From an uncultured Lachnospiraceae bacterium (GTDB lineage: Bacteria > Bacillota > Clostridia > Lachnospirales > Lachnospiraceae), in NCBI GenBank assembly GCA_910586705.1, contig CAJUJK010000011.1, positions 1-64,000 on the forward strand: a stretch of DNA of 64,000 nt, read 5' to 3'. The notes below the pieces were generated by a model. It did not search any database. It saw only the letters and a list, made by a program, of their open reading frames with translations, and was not told the origin of the DNA. The position numbers and the translations under genes were made by a program. Position 1 is the stretch's first letter, and each line of letters opens with the position of its first letter. Of this stretch, positions 32,745 through 41,951 are shown one piece after another.

Positions 32745-32761
32745 ACCGACTGACTGACGGT
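32745..32761. promoter_or_regulatory. Second TetR operator, before the CPBP gene
   Basis: ACCGACTGACTGACGGT matches the reverse complement of the site at 32001-32017 at 16 of 17 positions. It lies 42-58 bases before the GTG of the CPBP gene. Confidence 0.75.
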
Positions 32762-32802
32762 CTGTAATTGTAAAAATCATATTATGAGGGAGGAAACAAA
32801 CA

Positions 32803-33594
32803 GTGAAACCAAATTATTTGAAGAAGTACATTGTCAGTTCTTACATTCTCGTCTGGGCGCTCATTATTTTTGTGGCAGGCCCGGCAAGCCTGATTTTCCA
32901 TGCGCCGCCCGTTGTCATGTGGCTTGTGCGTAATCTCATTTCGTGGTCGCCCACGTACCTGCTGCTGCTTGGCTGGAAGCGGTTCCGGCAGGGAGAGACG
33001 AGAACGGCTTTTGTGAAGCGGTGTTTTTCGGGGCGGGTCAGACCGCTCATGCTTCTGGGCGCGTTCGGGCTGGTATTTGGAATCAGCATCTTGTCTCTGT
33101 GCATTTATGCCGCAATCGAGGGGCAGTCAGTTATGTCTCATATAGATTTTGGAACGGTGTCGCTGCCGCTCAGTGTCTTTCTGGCGTTTACCTCGGGACC
33201 GACGGGCGAAGAGCTGGGATGGCGGGGCTACATGAAGGAGGAGTTTGACGCCAGATACGGTTTTTTAAAATCCTCGATTTGTCAGGGGCTTGTGTGGTGT
33301 TTCTGGCATACGCTGCTTTGGGCGGTGGACTCGGATTTTACTGACTGGCGTGCTGTGCCTTACATCATTTCCAATATTGTGGTGATTACCTGCCTTACCG
33401 TTCTGATGAATATCTTTCTGGAGAAAGAGAGGAATCTGCTCTATTCGGTGATGTTGCATTTCGGATTCAACATCGTCTACGTTTTTCTGGATGCGGATAT
33501 CGGTTTCTTTGTGATTCTGACGGTTCTTTATCCGGTGATTACGACGGCAGCCGTGCTGTTGAGAAACCGGGCGGCGGGAAAACGTTCGGATTGA
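32803..33594 (+). CDS. CPBP-family intramembrane metalloprotease
   Basis: 263 residues with about seven membrane helices. The CPBP (CAAX protease / Abi) motifs are complete: GEELGWRGYM (E136, E137, R141), FWHT (H169) and HFGFN in the last helices. These are glutamate-type membrane proteases; in Firmicutes some handle bacteriocin immunity or cleave membrane-anchored regulators. GTG 32803 is the start, behind GAGGGAGG. An operator shared with the TetR gene upstream suggests induction by a ligand of that regulator. No bacteriocin gene is in view. Confidence 0.88.
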   Translation: MKPNYLKKYIVSSYILVWALIIFVAGPASLIFHAPPVVMWLVRNLISWSPTYLLLLGWKRFRQGETRTAFVKRCFSGRVRPLMLLGAFGLVFGISILSLCIYAAIEGQSVMSHIDFGTVSLPLSVFLAFTSGPTGEELGWRGYMKEEFDARYGFLKSSICQGLVWCFWHTLLWAVDSDFTDWRAVPYIISNIVVITCLTVLMNIFLEKERNLLYSVMLHFGFNIVYVFLDADIGFFVILTVLYPVITTAAVLLRNRAAGKRSD

Positions 33595-33973
33595 TGGCGG
33601 ACAGACGAGAGACGGTATGATGAAGAAGAGGTTAACATAATTATGTACACTATACAAAACAAGAAAATCCCGGAAAGCGATTTTTACACATTTTAGCAGT
33701 TTATATATGGTTTTTTTGGTGAAAAGTGCTATAATTGAAAATGTAAAAAAGTAACTCAGACAAAAGCACGGGGAATTGTCGCTTTTCTAAAGTGGAAATG
33801 CAGCGTTTCATTATTCTCGACTGTACAGCCGTAGGATGAGCGATGTAATGACAGTTTTGTTTCATGTCTGGTCATTTGCTGCAAGTCTGATCAAAGCCTT
33901 GGAGGACGGAAAAGTTTCTGACAGGGGAGAGGGCTTTGAACGGTTCTATGGCAGTGTGTAGGAGGGAATAGTG
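33595..33973 (+). promoter_or_regulatory. Promoter and ~230-base leader of the chemoreceptor gene
   Basis: An extended -10 promoter, TGCTATAAT (TATAAT 33730-33735), lies in an AT-rich stretch; no good -35 is seen. The transcript would have a leader of about 230 bases. Possible pairings include AAAAGC/GCTTTT (about 33763-33787) and ACTGT/ACAGT around 33820-33854. I could not match it to a cyclic-di-GMP or other known riboswitch. Confidence 0.5.
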
Positions 33974-35683
33974 ATGTACGAAAAATTGAATAAGTATCGG
34001 ATCAAAGAGCGCCTTGTGCGTGGTTTTGTGGTCGCATCGGGGATTCCGGCTCTGGTTGCGATGGTAGCGCTGACTGCCATGATTGTGGTGGCGGCGGTGT
34101 ACTCTGGGGCATTGAAGGACTACGGGTTTGCGCAGGGTGACGTGGGTAAGGCGATGACCTATTTCGCTGAGTCGAGATCCACGATGCGGGGCGTCATCGG
34201 TTATGACGACGAAGCTGTTATCGAGAGTCTGAAAGCTTCTCACACGGCGAGCATAGAAAATTTCACAGCCAGTTTTGCGGCGTTGGAAAAGGCTATGGTG
34301 TCCGAGGAAAATAAGAAAGTGTATGCGGATATCAATTCCAAACTGCCCGCGTACTGGGCGCTTGACAATGAGATTATCGTGCAGGGCGGCGTCACGGACA
34401 GAGAACAGTGCGCGATTGCACAGGAGAGAGCAATCAAGGAGCTGGCTCCGCTTTATGAAGACATCAACGATGACCTGATCGAAATTATGGATATCAAGGT
34501 GGATCGCGGAAACAGCACATCAACGACGCTGAAAGTTGTCTGTATTGTACTTGCGATAGTGATCGCGGTGATTATCCTTGCGGCGATTTTCACGTCCATC
34601 CGGCTGGGCAGGCATATAGCGGAAAACATCGCTGCACCGTTGTCCCAGTTAAGCGGCAGACTGGAGTTGTTTGCCGAGGGCGATCTGTCCTCGCCTTTCC
34701 CTGATACGCAGGCGAATGACGAAGTGTCTGATATCATCGGTTCGGCGAAGGATATGGCTGAGACGCTTATGTTTGTCATTTACGATCTGGAATATATTCT
34801 GGGCGAGATGTCAAATTCCAATTTTGTCGTCCGCTCAAAGGACAGCGAACGGTACAAGGGAGAGTTCAGTCAGATATTCGATTCCTTGAAACAGCTGCGG
34901 GACAATATGGTCGATACGCTGCGCTATATCGGGATGTCCTCGGAGCAGGTTTCCGCAGGATCCTCCAATCTGGCAGATACTTCCCAGAGCCTTGCGGAAG
35001 GCGCGACAGAGCAGGCGGGCGCGGTGCAGGAGCTGCACGCGACGATCACGACGATTTCAGAGGCGGCAAGGCGCGCGGCGGATTCCGCGGAGGACGCTTA
35101 CAGGCAGTCACAGGAATATGCGAATGTGGCTGACCGCAGCAGCGACGATATGAAGGAAATGGTGGAAGCTATGAGCCGCATCAGCGAGGCTTCCCACAAG
35201 ATCGGAAATATTATTTCGGAGATTGAAAATATTGCGTCAGAGACAAACATGCTTTCCCTGAATGCCTCCATCGAGGCGGCGAGAGCGGGAGAAGCGGGAA
35301 GAGGTTTCTCCGTTGTGGCTGACCAGATCAGGCAGCTCGCGGAACAGAGCAGCAAGTCGGCTGTGGACACGAGGGCGCTGATCGAGGGCACCATGAAAGA
35401 GGTGGAGAACGGCAATAAGGTGGCAGGACGTGCGGTGGAGTCGCTGGCTGTCGTTGTGGAGGGTATCAGAAAAGTGGCGGATTCCTCCAAGGAGCTCAGC
35501 ACGATTTCCTCAAACCAGATGGCGACCATGCGGGAGGCGGAGCTGGGCGTAGACCAGATTTCCGACGTAATCCAGACAAACGCGGCGGTTGCGGAAGAGT
35601 CCTCCGCTACCAGCGAGGAGCTGTCGGCACAGGCGATTTCTCTGGATGAGCTGATTGCCAAGTTTGCGCTGCCTGAGAAGTAA
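33974..35683 (+). CDS. Methyl-accepting chemotaxis protein
   Basis: 569 residues. A short cytoplasmic start and a first membrane helix (SGIPALVAMVALTAMIVVAAVYSG) are followed by a four-helix-bundle sensor of about 140 residues, a second helix (VVCIVLAIVIAVIILAAIF) and a HAMP domain. The signalling tip IENIASETNMLSLNASIEAARAGEAGRGFSVVADQIRQLAEQSSKSA is canonical. There is no C-terminal CheR-docking pentapeptide (ends AKFALPEK). ATG 33974 is seven bases after GGAGGG; an adjacent GTG (33971) is also possible. No other chemotaxis gene is nearby, so this is an orphan receptor. A terminator and a dispersed repeat follow. Confidence 0.93.
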   Translation: MYEKLNKYRIKERLVRGFVVASGIPALVAMVALTAMIVVAAVYSGALKDYGFAQGDVGKAMTYFAESRSTMRGVIGYDDEAVIESLKASHTASIENFTASFAALEKAMVSEENKKVYADINSKLPAYWALDNEIIVQGGVTDREQCAIAQERAIKELAPLYEDINDDLIEIMDIKVDRGNSTSTTLKVVCIVLAIVIAVIILAAIFTSIRLGRHIAENIAAPLSQLSGRLELFAEGDLSSPFPDTQANDEVSDIIGSAKDMAETLMFVIYDLEYILGEMSNSNFVVRSKDSERYKGEFSQIFDSLKQLRDNMVDTLRYIGMSSEQVSAGSSNLADTSQSLAEGATEQAGAVQELHATITTISEAARRAADSAEDAYRQSQEYANVADRSSDDMKEMVEAMSRISEASHKIGNIISEIENIASETNMLSLNASIEAARAGEAGRGFSVVADQIRQLAEQSSKSAVDTRALIEGTMKEVENGNKVAGRAVESLAVVVEGIRKVADSSKELSTISSNQMATMREAELGVDQISDVIQTNAAVAEESSATSEELSAQAISLDELIAKFALPEK

Positions 35684-35715
35684 GGTTTCAAAAGGAAGAG
35701 AAGGTTATTACATAC

Positions 35716-35767
35716 AAAAAGGAGGATGGAATGCAGGTAAGCCCTGTTTTTCCATCCTTCCTTTTTT
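35716..35767 (+). terminator. Terminator of the chemoreceptor gene
   Basis: AAGGAGGATGG (about 35719-35729) pairs with CCATCCTTCCTT (35752-35763, one bulge), followed by a T-tract that runs straight into the repeat at 35768. Confidence 0.75.
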
Positions 35768-35830
35768 GCGCGCATAAGCAGAGTCAGAAAACGCGAATGA
35801 GAGATGCGAAGCATTTCGAGTCTGCTTATG
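35768..35830 (+). repeat. Dispersed palindromic element, copy A
   Basis: Terminal inverted repeats ATAAGCAGA (35774-35782) and TCTGCTTAT (35821-35829) flank a core with ATGCGAAGCAT. It shares its left end (TAAGCAGAGTCAGAA) and right end (TTCGAGTCTGCTTA) with copy B, and most of its core with copy C. It fills the convergent gap and ends three bases from the GH31 stop codon. Confidence 0.75.
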
Positions 35831-35832
35831 GA

Positions 35833-37860
35833 TCAGACCATGCGCTCAAACACCGGCATATAGTCGATTGGCGCGTCCACGCTGACCGTCTGCCCCCCTT
35901 TCAGGGTTTCCCCTGTGGAAGTCAGTTTCCACGTTCCGGCGGGGAGGTAGACTTCGCGGCTCCACTCGTTCAGATGCAGGATCGGCGCGACGAGGAAACG
36001 ATCGCCGAACATATACTGGTCTTCCGTCTCCCAGCATTTTTCGTCCTCCGGGAACTCATAGAACATGGTGCGCAAAAGCGGGGAACCGTTTTCGTGCGCT
36101 TCTTCATACAGTCCTTTGATATAGTCGTGCAGCGAGATGCGGACGTCGTAATACTTCTTCATAATGGCGTAGTTGTCCTCACCGTAGCTCCAGAGTTCGT
36201 TGGGCTGGCCGGTATGGAGGTAGCCGCCGCCCCAGTCGCGATCGTCGAGAGGCGGGATATTGTAAGGACCTCTGTCGCCGTGCATACGAAGCACGGGGGA
36301 GTATACGGCGAACTGATACCAGCGGATCAGAAGCTGTCTGAAATCCGGGTCGTTCACGTCGTCGGTCATAAAGCCGCCGATATCCGTCGTCCACCACGGA
36401 ATGCCAGCCAGACCTATATTCAGACCGCACTGGAGCTGGTCGGCAAAGGCTTCAAAGGTGCTCGGCACATCCCCGGACCAGATGACGTTTCCGTACTTCT
36501 GGGAGCCTGCCCATGCGCAGCGCAGCAGATTCACGACAGGTTCCCGCTGCAGTTTAGTCATTTCGTCGTAGAAGACGCGGCTGTACATCTGCGGATAGAG
36601 GTTGCTTACCGCCAGTGCGGGTCCGTCAAAGTAACGGTAGTTTTCAAAGTCGTACACACCGTAATCAGGCTCTGAATTGTCCAGCCAGAAAGCGTCGATA
36701 CCGTAGTCGTAATAATTCTTCTTGCACACACCCCACACATATTTGCGGGTTTCGGGGTTGAAAGGATCGATCTCCACGCAGTCGCCCTGATAGTCGTAGG
36801 TCTGCGCCGCGCCGCGCTCGGTTTTGATGAGCAGGCCGCGCTCCATCATGGGACCGAAGTTTTCGCTCTTGCGGTCAACGGAGGGCCATACCGATACAAT
36901 GACTTTAATCCCCATCCCGTGCAGCTCGTCCACCATTGCCTTTGGATCCGGCCAGTATTTCTCGTCGAATTTCCAGTCGCCCTGCACCGTCCAGTGGAAG
37001 AAGTCGATAACGATCTGGTCGATTTTGATCCCCTCTTTCTGATACTGGCGTGCCACGGTCAGAACTTCATCCTGCGTGCGGTAACGCAGCTTGCATTGCC
37101 ACAGTCCCATCAGATTCTCGGGGAACATCTCCGCGCGTCCCGTAACGGCGGTATAGTTTTCGAGAATCTGCTTCGGCGTGTCGGCAACGGTGATCCAGTA
37201 ATCCATCTCCTTCGTGGCGCGGGCGATCCATTCTGTGTAGTTTTTTCCGAAGCTGACGCGCCCGACGGCGGGATTGTTCCACAAAAAGCCGTAGCCGAGC
37301 GAGGAGACGGCGAAGGGGACGGAAATCTGGGAGTTGCGCTGTGCCAGCTCTAAGACGCACCCCTTTAAATCAAGGCAGTCCTGCTGATACTGTCCCATGC
37401 CGAAGATTTTTTCCTTTTTGTCACTCTCAAATTTTACGTCCAGCGTATACTCGCTGCCGCCGATCACGCCCTTCCATTCCCGGTTGACCAGCTTTAGGCA
37501 GCGGCTCTCTCTGGAAAGCGTGCCGTCGTAGTTTCGGAAATACTCCCGCAGAATCAGTTTATGGTCGCGGTAAAAGGAGATGACACCCGCGAAGTTGACG
37601 ACTGCTTTGAGTCTGCCGTTTACGATGGAGGCAACCGGGCGCTTGTCAATGGTGCCGTCGCCGACCCAGTGGTCTTCCTCCGTGATGTCTATTTGTGTGT
37701 CACACTTTTCGACTGTTTCGGTCAATGCCCAGTCGTTCCCGGTAAATGCTGACGCCATGGAAGCGCGTACCCGGAAAGCGTCCTTTCCCCACGGCTCGAT
37801 GCGCAGTCTCTCGCCCATGCGGCGGCATACGAGCGCGCCGTTTTCTTTTTCAAATGTCAT
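35833..37860 (-). CDS. Glycoside hydrolase family 31 enzyme
   Basis: 675 residues from ATG 37860 behind AGGAGGC. The GH31 barrel shows FPENLMGLWQCKLRYRTQDE, IDQIVIDFFHWTVQGDWKFD, then the nucleophile region IDAFWLDNSEPDYG (Asp in W-L-D) and the acid/base region VIWSGDVPSTFEAFADQL, followed by IPWWTTDIGGF and RMHGDRGPY. Such enzymes are alpha-glucosidases, alpha-xylosidases or relatives. There is no signal peptide, so it acts inside the cell on imported oligosaccharides. The divergent AraC gene is its likely regulator. No transporter gene is next to it. Confidence 0.92.
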   Translation of the reverse strand: MTFEKENGALVCRRMGERLRIEPWGKDAFRVRASMASAFTGNDWALTETVEKCDTQIDITEEDHWVGDGTIDKRPVASIVNGRLKAVVNFAGVISFYRDHKLILREYFRNYDGTLSRESRCLKLVNREWKGVIGGSEYTLDVKFESDKKEKIFGMGQYQQDCLDLKGCVLELAQRNSQISVPFAVSSLGYGFLWNNPAVGRVSFGKNYTEWIARATKEMDYWITVADTPKQILENYTAVTGRAEMFPENLMGLWQCKLRYRTQDEVLTVARQYQKEGIKIDQIVIDFFHWTVQGDWKFDEKYWPDPKAMVDELHGMGIKVIVSVWPSVDRKSENFGPMMERGLLIKTERGAAQTYDYQGDCVEIDPFNPETRKYVWGVCKKNYYDYGIDAFWLDNSEPDYGVYDFENYRYFDGPALAVSNLYPQMYSRVFYDEMTKLQREPVVNLLRCAWAGSQKYGNVIWSGDVPSTFEAFADQLQCGLNIGLAGIPWWTTDIGGFMTDDVNDPDFRQLLIRWYQFAVYSPVLRMHGDRGPYNIPPLDDRDWGGGYLHTGQPNELWSYGEDNYAIMKKYYDVRISLHDYIKGLYEEAHENGSPLLRTMFYEFPEDEKCWETEDQYMFGDRFLVAPILHLNEWSREVYLPAGTWKLTSTGETLKGGQTVSVDAPIDYMPVFERMV

Positions 37861-38132
37861 AATCTGCCTCCTTTTCTTTTTCTTATTCTGTGTCAAATGT
37901 CCATAAAAATATTACAGCCTGCACACTTTAGATCTCCCATATATTGTTTCAGTACGTTTTTCTGGAACATTTGAGAAATGCCGGTTATAATAGTATAATA
38001 TTATTATCTGGATGGGAAATGCTATTGAAATACTACCTTATAATGATACTTTTATATCATATTGGCAAAATGTGGGAACAGAATGGCACCAGACGGGAGA
38101 TGACAGAATACGGAAAGGAAGGTGGCGGGGGA
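37861..38132. promoter_or_regulatory. Divergent region between GH31 and AraC genes
   Basis: About 270 bases, AT-rich in the middle (37940-38070), contain the promoters of both genes. I see no clear operator palindrome. An in-frame extension of the AraC gene through this stretch encodes a hydrophobic peptide that is probably not translated. Confidence 0.35.
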
Positions 38133-39074
38133 ATGCCGGGCAGGGAGACACAGGAAAAGAGGCAGCACAGTACCACATGGATACCTTACAGCTATTATGA
38201 GTGCAGACTGCCGGAATGGTTTGCGAATGTGCCAGTGCACTGGCACAGCGAATTTGAACTGATACATATTCAGCAGGGCAGGGGGGAGTTTATCTGCGGC
38301 AGTCAGAAAATGGAGGCGGGGGAGGGGGAACTTCTGCTCGTGCCGCCAAACATGCTGCACGCCGCCTATCTGTGCAGGAAGCAGAGGACGGCTGTGGAGG
38401 AGGTGTCAGGCGGCGGTGGGAACAGCTGCGGGGACGGGGCAGGGACACTTGTGTATGACGCCCTTGTGTTCAGTCCGGCGATGCTTGGCGCGGGCAGCGG
38501 CGACCGCTGTACCAACGAATGTATCCGTCCGCTCGTGAAGGACAATGCCCATATGAGTGTCTGCATCCGCAGGAATATGGCGGTCTATGAAGAACTGGCG
38601 GCGCTGGCGGCGCGAATTTTTTCCTGCGTGCGTGACAATTCGGCGCGCGCGGATCTGTTGTTAAAAAGCGAACTTCTGCGCTTTATCTGGATGCTTGAGG
38701 AGTGCGGGGAACTTTTGCCCGAGACAAAGGGCGCGGAGGGCGAGACAGAGGCGATTCGACCTGCGCTCGAGTATATGGCGCAGAATTTCAGGGAGGATAT
38801 TACGGTGGAGCAGCTTGCCGGGCTGGTGCATCTGAGCAGGAGCCACTTTATGCGGTGTTTTCGGAAGGCGGTGGGGATCGGCGCTATCGAGCATCTGTCA
38901 CAGCTTCGGATCCGCGCCGCATGTGAAGCGCTCGGCGAAGGTACAGAGCAGATCGCGGATATTGCCTTTGCCTGCGGCTACAGCAATCTTTCCAACTTTA
39001 ACAGGCAGTTTTTAAAGCGGGTGGGATGTTCCCCGAAGGAGTATCGGAAGCGAAACAAGCCGTCCCATTTGTAA
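38133..39074 (+). CDS. AraC-family transcriptional regulator
   Basis: 313 residues from ATG 38133 (after GGAAAGGAAGG). The N-terminal cupin part has VPVHWHSEFELIHIQQGRGEF and GELLLVPPNMLHAAYL. The C-terminal double helix-turn-helix is complete: DITVEQLAGLVHLSRSHFMRCFRKAVG and GTEQIADIAFACGYSNLSNFNRQFLKRVGCSPKEYRK. This layout is common for carbohydrate regulators, and the gene is divergent from the GH31 enzyme, so it probably activates that gene on sensing its substrate. A Gly-rich insert (SGGGGNSCGDGAG, about residues 94-106) is unusual and likely a flexible loop. The start is uncertain, since several in-frame ATGs lie upstream. Confidence 0.88.
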   Translation: MPGRETQEKRQHSTTWIPYSYYECRLPEWFANVPVHWHSEFELIHIQQGRGEFICGSQKMEAGEGELLLVPPNMLHAAYLCRKQRTAVEEVSGGGGNSCGDGAGTLVYDALVFSPAMLGAGSGDRCTNECIRPLVKDNAHMSVCIRRNMAVYEELAALAARIFSCVRDNSARADLLLKSELLRFIWMLEECGELLPETKGAEGETEAIRPALEYMAQNFREDITVEQLAGLVHLSRSHFMRCFRKAVGIGAIEHLSQLRIRAACEALGEGTEQIADIAFACGYSNLSNFNRQFLKRVGCSPKEYRKRNKPSHL

Positions 39075-39254
39075 TGCAGATAAAAATAGGGATAAAAATT
39101 TTTTATAAAAGGCGTCACATTTTCACAGTGTCATGTGTTTTATTAGTAGCAGGAGTCGTGAAAACTGTGTGTGAGGACCAGCGGAAAGAGAGCAGGCGGC
39201 AGTCTGCCGGGACAGGGAACGGAAGAAAAGACAGGGACGCCGGGGGGCGGTGAC

Positions 39255-39752
39255 ATGTTGGAGAATAAGACGGAAGGCTCGGATCAAGGTGTGGAGGAGG
39301 TTTTTCAGGCATACGGCAATATGCTTTACCGGATTGCCTTTGTGATGATGAAGAACGCCTTTGACGCCGAGGATGTGGTGCAGGATACACTGATTAAATA
39401 TATGGAACATCTGGAGAGCGGGAAATCCTTCGAGACGGAGGAACACCGGAAGGCATGGCTGATCCGGGTGAACAGCAATCTCTGCAAAAACAGGCTGCGC
39501 TTTTATAAAAATCATCCGAAGATCTCGGTGGAGCAGCTTTCCAGATACTACGAAAAGGAGGAGGACACGGCGCTGATGGACAGCCTTATGCTTTTGCCTT
39601 CCAAATACAGGGAAGTGCTGCTTCTGCACTATGTGGAAGGGTATCAGGGAAGGGAGATCGCGGGGATGCTCGGACTTTCGGAGTCTGCGGTCAGAAAACG
39701 TCTGGAGCGGGGACGGGAAAAGCTGAGGAGGATTTTGGAGGAGACACAGTGA
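39255..39752 (+). CDS. ECF-type RNA polymerase sigma factor
   Basis: 165 residues from ATG 39255. Region 2 is EVFQAYGNMLYRIAFVMMKNAFDAEDVVQDTLIKYME, and region 4 is LPSKYREVLLLHYVEGYQGREIAGMLGLSESAVRKRLERGREKLR. There is no region 3 and no extension, as in extracytoplasmic-function sigma factors of the Clostridial sigma-70 type. GGGGGGCGGTGAC precedes the start. The next gene is a membrane protein with an anti-sigma layout, and an ABC transporter follows, so the sigma factor probably controls this envelope-stress or drug-response set. The leader at 39075-39254 is AT-rich and may hold its own promoter. Confidence 0.92.
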   Translation: MLENKTEGSDQGVEEVFQAYGNMLYRIAFVMMKNAFDAEDVVQDTLIKYMEHLESGKSFETEEHRKAWLIRVNSNLCKNRLRFYKNHPKISVEQLSRYYEKEEDTALMDSLMLLPSKYREVLLLHYVEGYQGREIAGMLGLSESAVRKRLERGREKLRRILEETQ

Positions 39753-39904
39753 CAGGGAGATATATGCGGCGGGAAGCGTCTGTGTATCCGGGGCGGCACT
39801 AATAGAACGAAAAAACGGATACGACAGACAGGCGTGGAAAGAAGCGCGTTGTAGGTGCGCTTGGGAATTAGAGACGGCATGTCCGGGAGAGGAGTGAGCG
39901 TGTC

Positions 39905-40645
39905 ATGGAAGAAAAAGTGTGGAAAGAGAACGAAATGGCGGAAGAAAAAGAGGCAGAACAGGAAAGGATCATGGAAGAAGAACTCCATGCTTCGGCAAAG
40001 AGCGCAGAGACCCGTCTGCGTGAGGCAGTCGTGCGGATCGTGCCGGACGAGTCTGCGAGGGAACGCATCATAGAGGGAGCGATGGCAGGGAGACGTGGAA
40101 GGAGAAGGCTGACGCCCAAAATACCGGCGGCGGCTCTGGCGGCATGTCTGCTTTTTTCCCTCCTGCTTTTTGCAAAAACAGGGATGATCGGGGATGATGT
40201 GGTGGTTTATGCCGCCACGGAGGAGCACGGTTGGCAGAAACTGAAAGAGGGGGAACGGATTCTGCTGAAGATGGAGACCTTTGAGACGATCGAGGAGGGC
40301 GAACCGGAGTTCTGGGAGAACGGGAGATGCAGTTATCATCCTTATAAATGTACCTTCCGGGTGGAGGTGCCGGAACACTATCTCTATGACAAACAGATGG
40401 TTATGATCAAGGATGACAGTATTTTTGAACATGGAGACAAGATTGAATGGTGGGTCGGTCCGGAGCGGCAGGAGGATGCGGGCAGGGTCATGCAGAGTGC
40501 ATTCCGGCTCTGGATCGTGGATGAGAATCTGGAACGGCAGGCGGCGCTGGAGCTGGAACTGACCAAGGAGGACGGAAAGTGTTACGCCGAATTGAAACGC
40601 GTGTGGGAGAGTGAAGCATATAAAAAGAGCCGGCATAAGAAATAG
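39905..40645 (+). CDS. Membrane protein, probable anti-sigma factor
   Basis: 246 residues. The first 85 are charged and helical (EEKEAEQERIMEEELHASA, LREAVVRIVPDESARERIIE), one membrane helix follows (IPAAALAACLLFSLLLFA, about 77-94), and an extracellular beta-rich domain of about 150 residues comes last. This cytoplasmic-helix-sensor layout, and the position after an ECF sigma gene, suggest an anti-sigma factor, though no zinc-binding HxxxCxxC motif is present. ATG 39905 lies after GGAGAGGAGTGAG. The sequence between the two genes (39753-39904) holds nothing I can identify. The C-terminus is very basic (KKSRHKK). Confidence 0.6.
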   Translation: MEEKVWKENEMAEEKEAEQERIMEEELHASAKSAETRLREAVVRIVPDESARERIIEGAMAGRRGRRRLTPKIPAAALAACLLFSLLLFAKTGMIGDDVVVYAATEEHGWQKLKEGERILLKMETFETIEEGEPEFWENGRCSYHPYKCTFRVEVPEHYLYDKQMVMIKDDSIFEHGDKIEWWVGPERQEDAGRVMQSAFRLWIVDENLERQAALELELTKEDGKCYAELKRVWESEAYKKSRHKK

Positions 40646-40686
40646 GATATCGGGACAAGAAAAACAGGTTGGACACGGAGGCAAAT

Positions 40687-41919
40687 ATGAAGTTTTTTAT
40701 GAGGCAGACTGCCAGAAATATCGTGCGGCATAGAAAAAAGAGTATCCTGCATATACTGATCGGCGTGATGACCGTTCTGATTCTGGACATTTACGCCGGC
40801 AATATGGACAGCACCGAGAAACAGCTTGCAGATCTCCCCAATGTGCTCGAAGTCACGGCCAGAATCAGCACGCTGAACGGTTCCCAGCGGGAGGGCATAA
40901 CAATCAGGGAAGACCGCATGATGGGCGTGCGGGAATCTGTGTATGTGAAGGACCCGGTATTTACCGTGCGTCTGAAATTCGGGTTTGGCGCGTTTACGGT
41001 GGAGGAATATAAAGAAAATCTGAACCATTACGGCATGGGTATGAATGCGCCGGAGGGCGTCTCCGGCATGAAGCGGGAGGAGATCACATGGCTGGATGGC
41101 GTGGACGCGGACATTCTTGAGACGGCAGAAAAGGTATGTATTCTGGATGCCGCCCTTATGGAGGAGAAGGGTTACCGTCTCGGGGATGATGTTATGTTAA
41201 CCGTATTTCGCTACCGCTATGCCATTGAGGGGAGCGAAGTGTTTATTGAGCCGCTGATCACGGATACATACAGGATTGTGGGAAGTATGCAGATCGGGGA
41301 ATACATGGGGAACTGGGTGCCGCCGGAGGTCATCCTTCCTCTTGACTATATGCGCGGGGCATATCACAGTCAGGGCATTGATTTTTATGCGGACTCCGGC
41401 TCTTTTACGGTGAAGGATCCGTTCCAGCTCAATGCGCTGAAGGCGCAGATGCACGACGAAGTGAAATTCCTGTCGGTGATCACCCGGGCGAAGCCGCGCA
41501 CGGACGGCAATGCGCTGACGATCATGGACGAGGCGTTTATCCGCTCTGCGGAGGCGCTGTCGAAAAATCTGGCGCTTCTTCGTGGGATGCTGCCGTTTCT
41601 TGTGGCGATTGTCATTTTTATCGGGTATCTTTGCAGCTATCTCTCCCTGCAGAGCAGGCGGGAGGAGTACGCGCTCCTTCGCTCTCTCGGCACGGGACGG
41701 CGCCGGAGCTTTTTCCTGCTCTTCGGGGAGACGGCGCTTGTGGAGGCGGCGGCATGTCTTCTGGGGAGTCTGTTGGCGGCGGTTTTCCTGCGCCCTGCGG
41801 TGGGTGTGCTCGCCCTGTCGGGGTCGATGTTCTTTCTTGCCTTTCTTTCCGGGGCGGCGATGGCGATTCTGGCGCTTCACAGGCTCAGCGTGATGGAGAT
41901 GCTGACAAAGAAAGATTAG
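40687..41919 (+). CDS. ABC transporter permease (FtsX/MacB type), first subunit
   Basis: 410 residues from ATG 40687 behind CGGAGGC. An N-terminal helix (SILHILIGVMTVLILDIYAG) precedes an extracellular domain of about 240 residues, and three membrane helices close the protein: LLRGMLPFLVAIVIFIGYLCSYL, FLLFGETALVEAAACLLGSLLAAVFL and LALSGSMFFLAFLSGAAMAIL. YALLRSLGTGRRRSFFLLFGE is the coupling helix of FtsX-like permeases. The second permease starts 32 bases later and the ATPase follows. Such exporters act as macrolide, peptide or lipoprotein pumps or mechano-transmitters. Confidence 0.85.
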   Translation: MKFFMRQTARNIVRHRKKSILHILIGVMTVLILDIYAGNMDSTEKQLADLPNVLEVTARISTLNGSQREGITIREDRMMGVRESVYVKDPVFTVRLKFGFGAFTVEEYKENLNHYGMGMNAPEGVSGMKREEITWLDGVDADILETAEKVCILDAALMEEKGYRLGDDVMLTVFRYRYAIEGSEVFIEPLITDTYRIVGSMQIGEYMGNWVPPEVILPLDYMRGAYHSQGIDFYADSGSFTVKDPFQLNALKAQMHDEVKFLSVITRAKPRTDGNALTIMDEAFIRSAEALSKNLALLRGMLPFLVAIVIFIGYLCSYLSLQSRREEYALLRSLGTGRRRSFFLLFGETALVEAAACLLGSLLAAVFLRPAVGVLALSGSMFFLAFLSGAAMAILALHRLSVMEMLTKKD

Positions 41920-41951
41920 GCATGTTCTAAATTTGTACTGGAGGAGTGTTT

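Noticed and set aside
33742..33973. Cyclic-di-GMP riboswitch before the chemoreceptor
   Set aside because: I looked for the conserved core bases of classes I and II and did not find them.
35731..36675. 314-codon plus-strand open frame over the GH31 gene end
   Set aside because: It begins inside the chemoreceptor terminator and runs antisense to the GH31 catalytic domain.
37944..38132. Upstream extension of the AraC regulator
   Set aside because: The extra 63 codons are hydrophobic, AT-rich promoter-like sequence; a better ribosome-binding site lies before ATG 38133.
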